DNA from: Candidatus Parcubacteria bacterium
Lineage (GTDB): Bacteria > Patescibacteriota > Minisyncoccia > Phycocordibacterales > Zambryskibacteraceae
Reading direction: 5' to 3'
NCBI GenBank assembly: GCA_019661845.1
Contig: JAIFWL010000039.1
Span: forward strand, 1 to 5,806
Length of the DNA: 5,806 nt
Shown: one piece after another, positions 4,538-5,806 of the stretch
Position numbering within the stretch: position 1 is the stretch's first letter
Layout: each line of letters starts with the position of its first letter
Made by a program: the position numbers and the translations under genes
Notes under the pieces: generated by a model
The model's database searches: none
Seen by the model: the letters and a program-made list of their open reading frames with translations, nothing else
What the model was told of the DNA's origin: nothing

Positions 4538-5806
4538 GTGCTTGATGTTGTCCTTCCCCGGAGTTCCACCTTCTCCTCACCACGAAGGTAGCTAAGAGTA
4601 AGCGAACCACTCTTATTCTTCGGCGCCGTCAATAATTCATCTAAGTATCCAGAGACTACCACTTCACCACCATGCACACCTGCTCCCGGACCAATGTCTA
4701 CAATATAGTCAGAGGAGTAAATAGTTTCCTCATCATGCTCAACTACGATGATAGTGTTACCGAGGTCACGCAAGTTAAGCAAGGTTTTAATAAGTCGATC
4801 ATTGTCTCGTGCATGCAAGCCGATAGTCGGCTCATCGAGTACGTAGAGTGCACCCACAAGTCCAGAGCCAAGCTGGCTCGCAAGGCGGATACGCTGTGCC
4901 TCACCACCCGAGAGAGTGTGAGCCTTTCTGTCGAGCGACAAGTACTCAATACCCACATCGAGCATGAAGGCGAGCCGCGCCTCGATCTCCTTCGTCACTA
5001 CTTTAGAAATATTCTTCTCCCTCACGCTCAACTTCAGAGTTTTAAACAAATGATCGCAATCCTTAATACTCATGCGCGTTAAGTCCACAATATTCTTCCC
5101 ACCCACCAACACATGCAGTGCTTCCTCGCGGAGTCTGTTGCCATGACACTTCTCACACGGCTCGGAGCCGAAGAGGTACTTAGTACCCAAACCATTACAC
5201 TCCGGACACGCACCATATGGCGAGTTGAAGGAGAAGAGTCTTGGCTCAATCTCGGGGAAGGAGAACCCGTCCTTAGGACATGCCCACTTAGCCGATATAA
5301 GATGTTCTTCTTTACCAAGTCGCAGGACGAGGAGACCGTCGGACTCTGTGATAGCCTTCTCTATCGCTTCGCTCAAGCGCTCGTTAGCACTCTTCTCATC
5401 GAATTTAAATTCCTTTGGGTTAATGTAATCCACTTGGACCGAGATCTCATGCTTCTTAGTCTTCGTAAGTTCGATGCGCTCGCGTAGAGAGTGCTTCTTA
5501 CCATCGACCATGACAGTGGTGTAACCCTTGCCGAGTAAGTCGTAGAGGAGTTGGTAGTACTCGCCCTTCCTCCCGCGCACGATGGGCGACCAGATCTCAA
5601 TATCTGCAGATGATTTAGCAACCTTCTCCAAGACGAAGTTCTTGATCTCTTCATTACTCAACTTCTTAATCTCTGTACCACACACGAGGCAGTGTGGGCG
5701 ACCGATGCGCGCATAGAGGATGCGCAAGTAGTCATAAATCTCGGTAATGGTTGCCACAGTTGAGCGAGGGTTGTTCGAACGACTCTTCTGGTCGATAGAT
5801 ATAGCT
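4534..5806 (-). CDS. uvrA: UvrA N-terminal half (first ATPase), partial at right edge and ending in a frameshift stop
   Basis: The frame is open to the window edge: upstream of the GTG at 5757 it continues as AISIDQKSRSNNPRSTV, a UvrA core motif, so that GTG is an internal Val and the true start and first Walker A lie beyond 5806. Counting from that Val as 1: TITEIYDYLRILYARIGRPHC (3-23), the UvrB-binding domain (about 24-157), zinc module 1 (160-187), a second Cys pair PCEKC (200-204), signature HTLSGGEAQR (280-289), Walker B LYVLDEPTIGL (304-314) and H-loop VVEHDEE. Zinc module 1 reads CPKD rather than CPxC in its first pair, a substitution I believe occurs elsewhere too. Only eight residues (TKYLFGSE) lie where E. 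coli UvrA has a roughly 100-residue insertion domain. The frame ends at TGA 4536-4534 after the off-register tail RTTSST. Confidence 0.93.
   Translation of the reverse strand, partial: AISIDQKSRSNNPRSTVATITEIYDYLRILYARIGRPHCLVCGTEIKKLSNEEIKNFVLEKVAKSSADIEIWSPIVRGRKGEYYQLLYDLLGKGYTTVMVDGKKHSLRERIELTKTKKHEISVQVDYINPKEFKFDEKSANERLSEAIEKAITESDGLLVLRLGKEEHLISAKWACPKDGFSFPEIEPRLFSFNSPYGACPECNGLGTKYLFGSEPCEKCHGNRLREEALHVLVGGKNIVDLTRMSIKDCDHLFKTLKLSVREKNISKVVTKEIEARLAFMLDVGIEYLSLDRKAHTLSGGEAQRIRLASQLGSGLVGALYVLDEPTIGLHARDNDRLIKTLLNLRDLGNTIIVVEHDEETIYSSDYIVDIGPGAGVHGGEVVVSGYLDELLTAPKNKSGSLTLSYLRGEEKVELRGRTTSST
4536..4576 (-). other. uvrA: Frameshift junction between the two UvrA halves
   Basis: Homology to UvrA passes from one frame (GEEKVEL, upstream) to the -1 frame (DNIKHLNVDIPL, downstream) within this stretch. 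The two frames are both open from 4576 to 4537. One extra base in the G4 run at 4559-4556 would join them as VELRGKDNIKHLN. The joined linker would still be about 15 residues shorter than in E. coli or B. subtilis UvrA (recalled), so a deletion of a few tens of bases not divisible by three is as plausible as a one-base error. No canonical X XXY YYZ slippery heptamer is seen. Confidence 0.8.
4894..4918 (-). repeat. 25-bp direct repeat, copy 2 (first ABC signature of UvrA)
   Basis: Identical to 3902-3926; encodes TLSGGEAQ of the first ATPase half. Recombination between copies would delete the region joining the halves. Confidence 0.85.

Noticed and set aside
4551..4563. Programmed -1 frameshift site joining the UvrA halves
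   Set aside because: The G4 run allows only a single-codon Gly slip (GGA to GGG); there is no X XXY YYZ heptamer and no obvious stimulatory structure, so I do not claim programmed shifting.
5755..5757. GTG as the start of uvrA
   Set aside because: The same frame stays open to the window edge and encodes the UvrA motif DQKSRSNNPRSTV upstream, so this GTG is an internal Val and the gene is cut by the window.

Overview
The window looks like a piece of a Patescibacteria (Candidate Phyla Radiation) chromosome, most likely Parcubacteria-like. This is an inference from protein style. The gene at the left edge has a layout I associate with that group: signal peptide, short Gln/Leu-rich coiled coil, a peptidoglycan-binding-like fold with a 'YPEGLVTGYFG' core, then a 'TSPNGGE' segment. 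UvrC and UvrA are both shortened, two genes look leaderless, and intergenic gaps are tiny. No 16S or other marker gene is present, so the phylum is not proven.

Layout. Positions 1-621 (minus) hold the N-terminal 207 residues of a secreted peptidoglycan-binding-like protein that runs off the left edge. Positions 622-761 are a divergent promoter region: a weaker promoter reads left, and a near-consensus sigma70-type promoter with a strong Shine-Dalgarno reads right into a small GC-rich KGG-repeat stress protein (762-983). That gene ends in a 22-bp palindrome followed by an intrinsic terminator (1008-1035). An extended -10 box sits at the terminator's T-tract and would start an apparently leaderless DoxX-like membrane protein (1050-1415). 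The rest is on the minus strand, read right to left: uvrA (from beyond 5806 to 3581, split by a frameshift near 4540-4575), uvrC (3581-2349, overlapping the uvrA stop by one base), then a D-Ala-D-Ala ligase-like ATP-grasp gene (2325-1393), which has its own -10 box six bases before its ATG. The DoxX and ligase genes converge and overlap by 23 bp. No gene-free stretch exceeds 300 bases.

How the genes work together. UvrA and UvrC belong to nucleotide excision repair: UvrA (with UvrB, not in this window) finds damage and UvrC makes the two incisions. Both are pared down here: UvrA has no insertion domain between its first zinc-finger module and the following Cys pair, and UvrC stops right after its RNase H-like nuclease with no (HhH)2 domain. 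The ligase-like protein and the secreted PG-binding-like protein both point to the cell wall. The KGG and DoxX-like proteins are small accessory or stress-type genes.

I see no CRISPR array, transposon, tRNA, rRNA or recognisable novel defence system. The most useful anomalies are the uvrA frameshift exactly at the junction of its two ATPase halves, the domain losses in UvrA and UvrC, substitutions at expected D-Ala-contacting positions of the ligase, the two leaderless-type promoters, and the GC-rich KGG gene with its palindromic stop.
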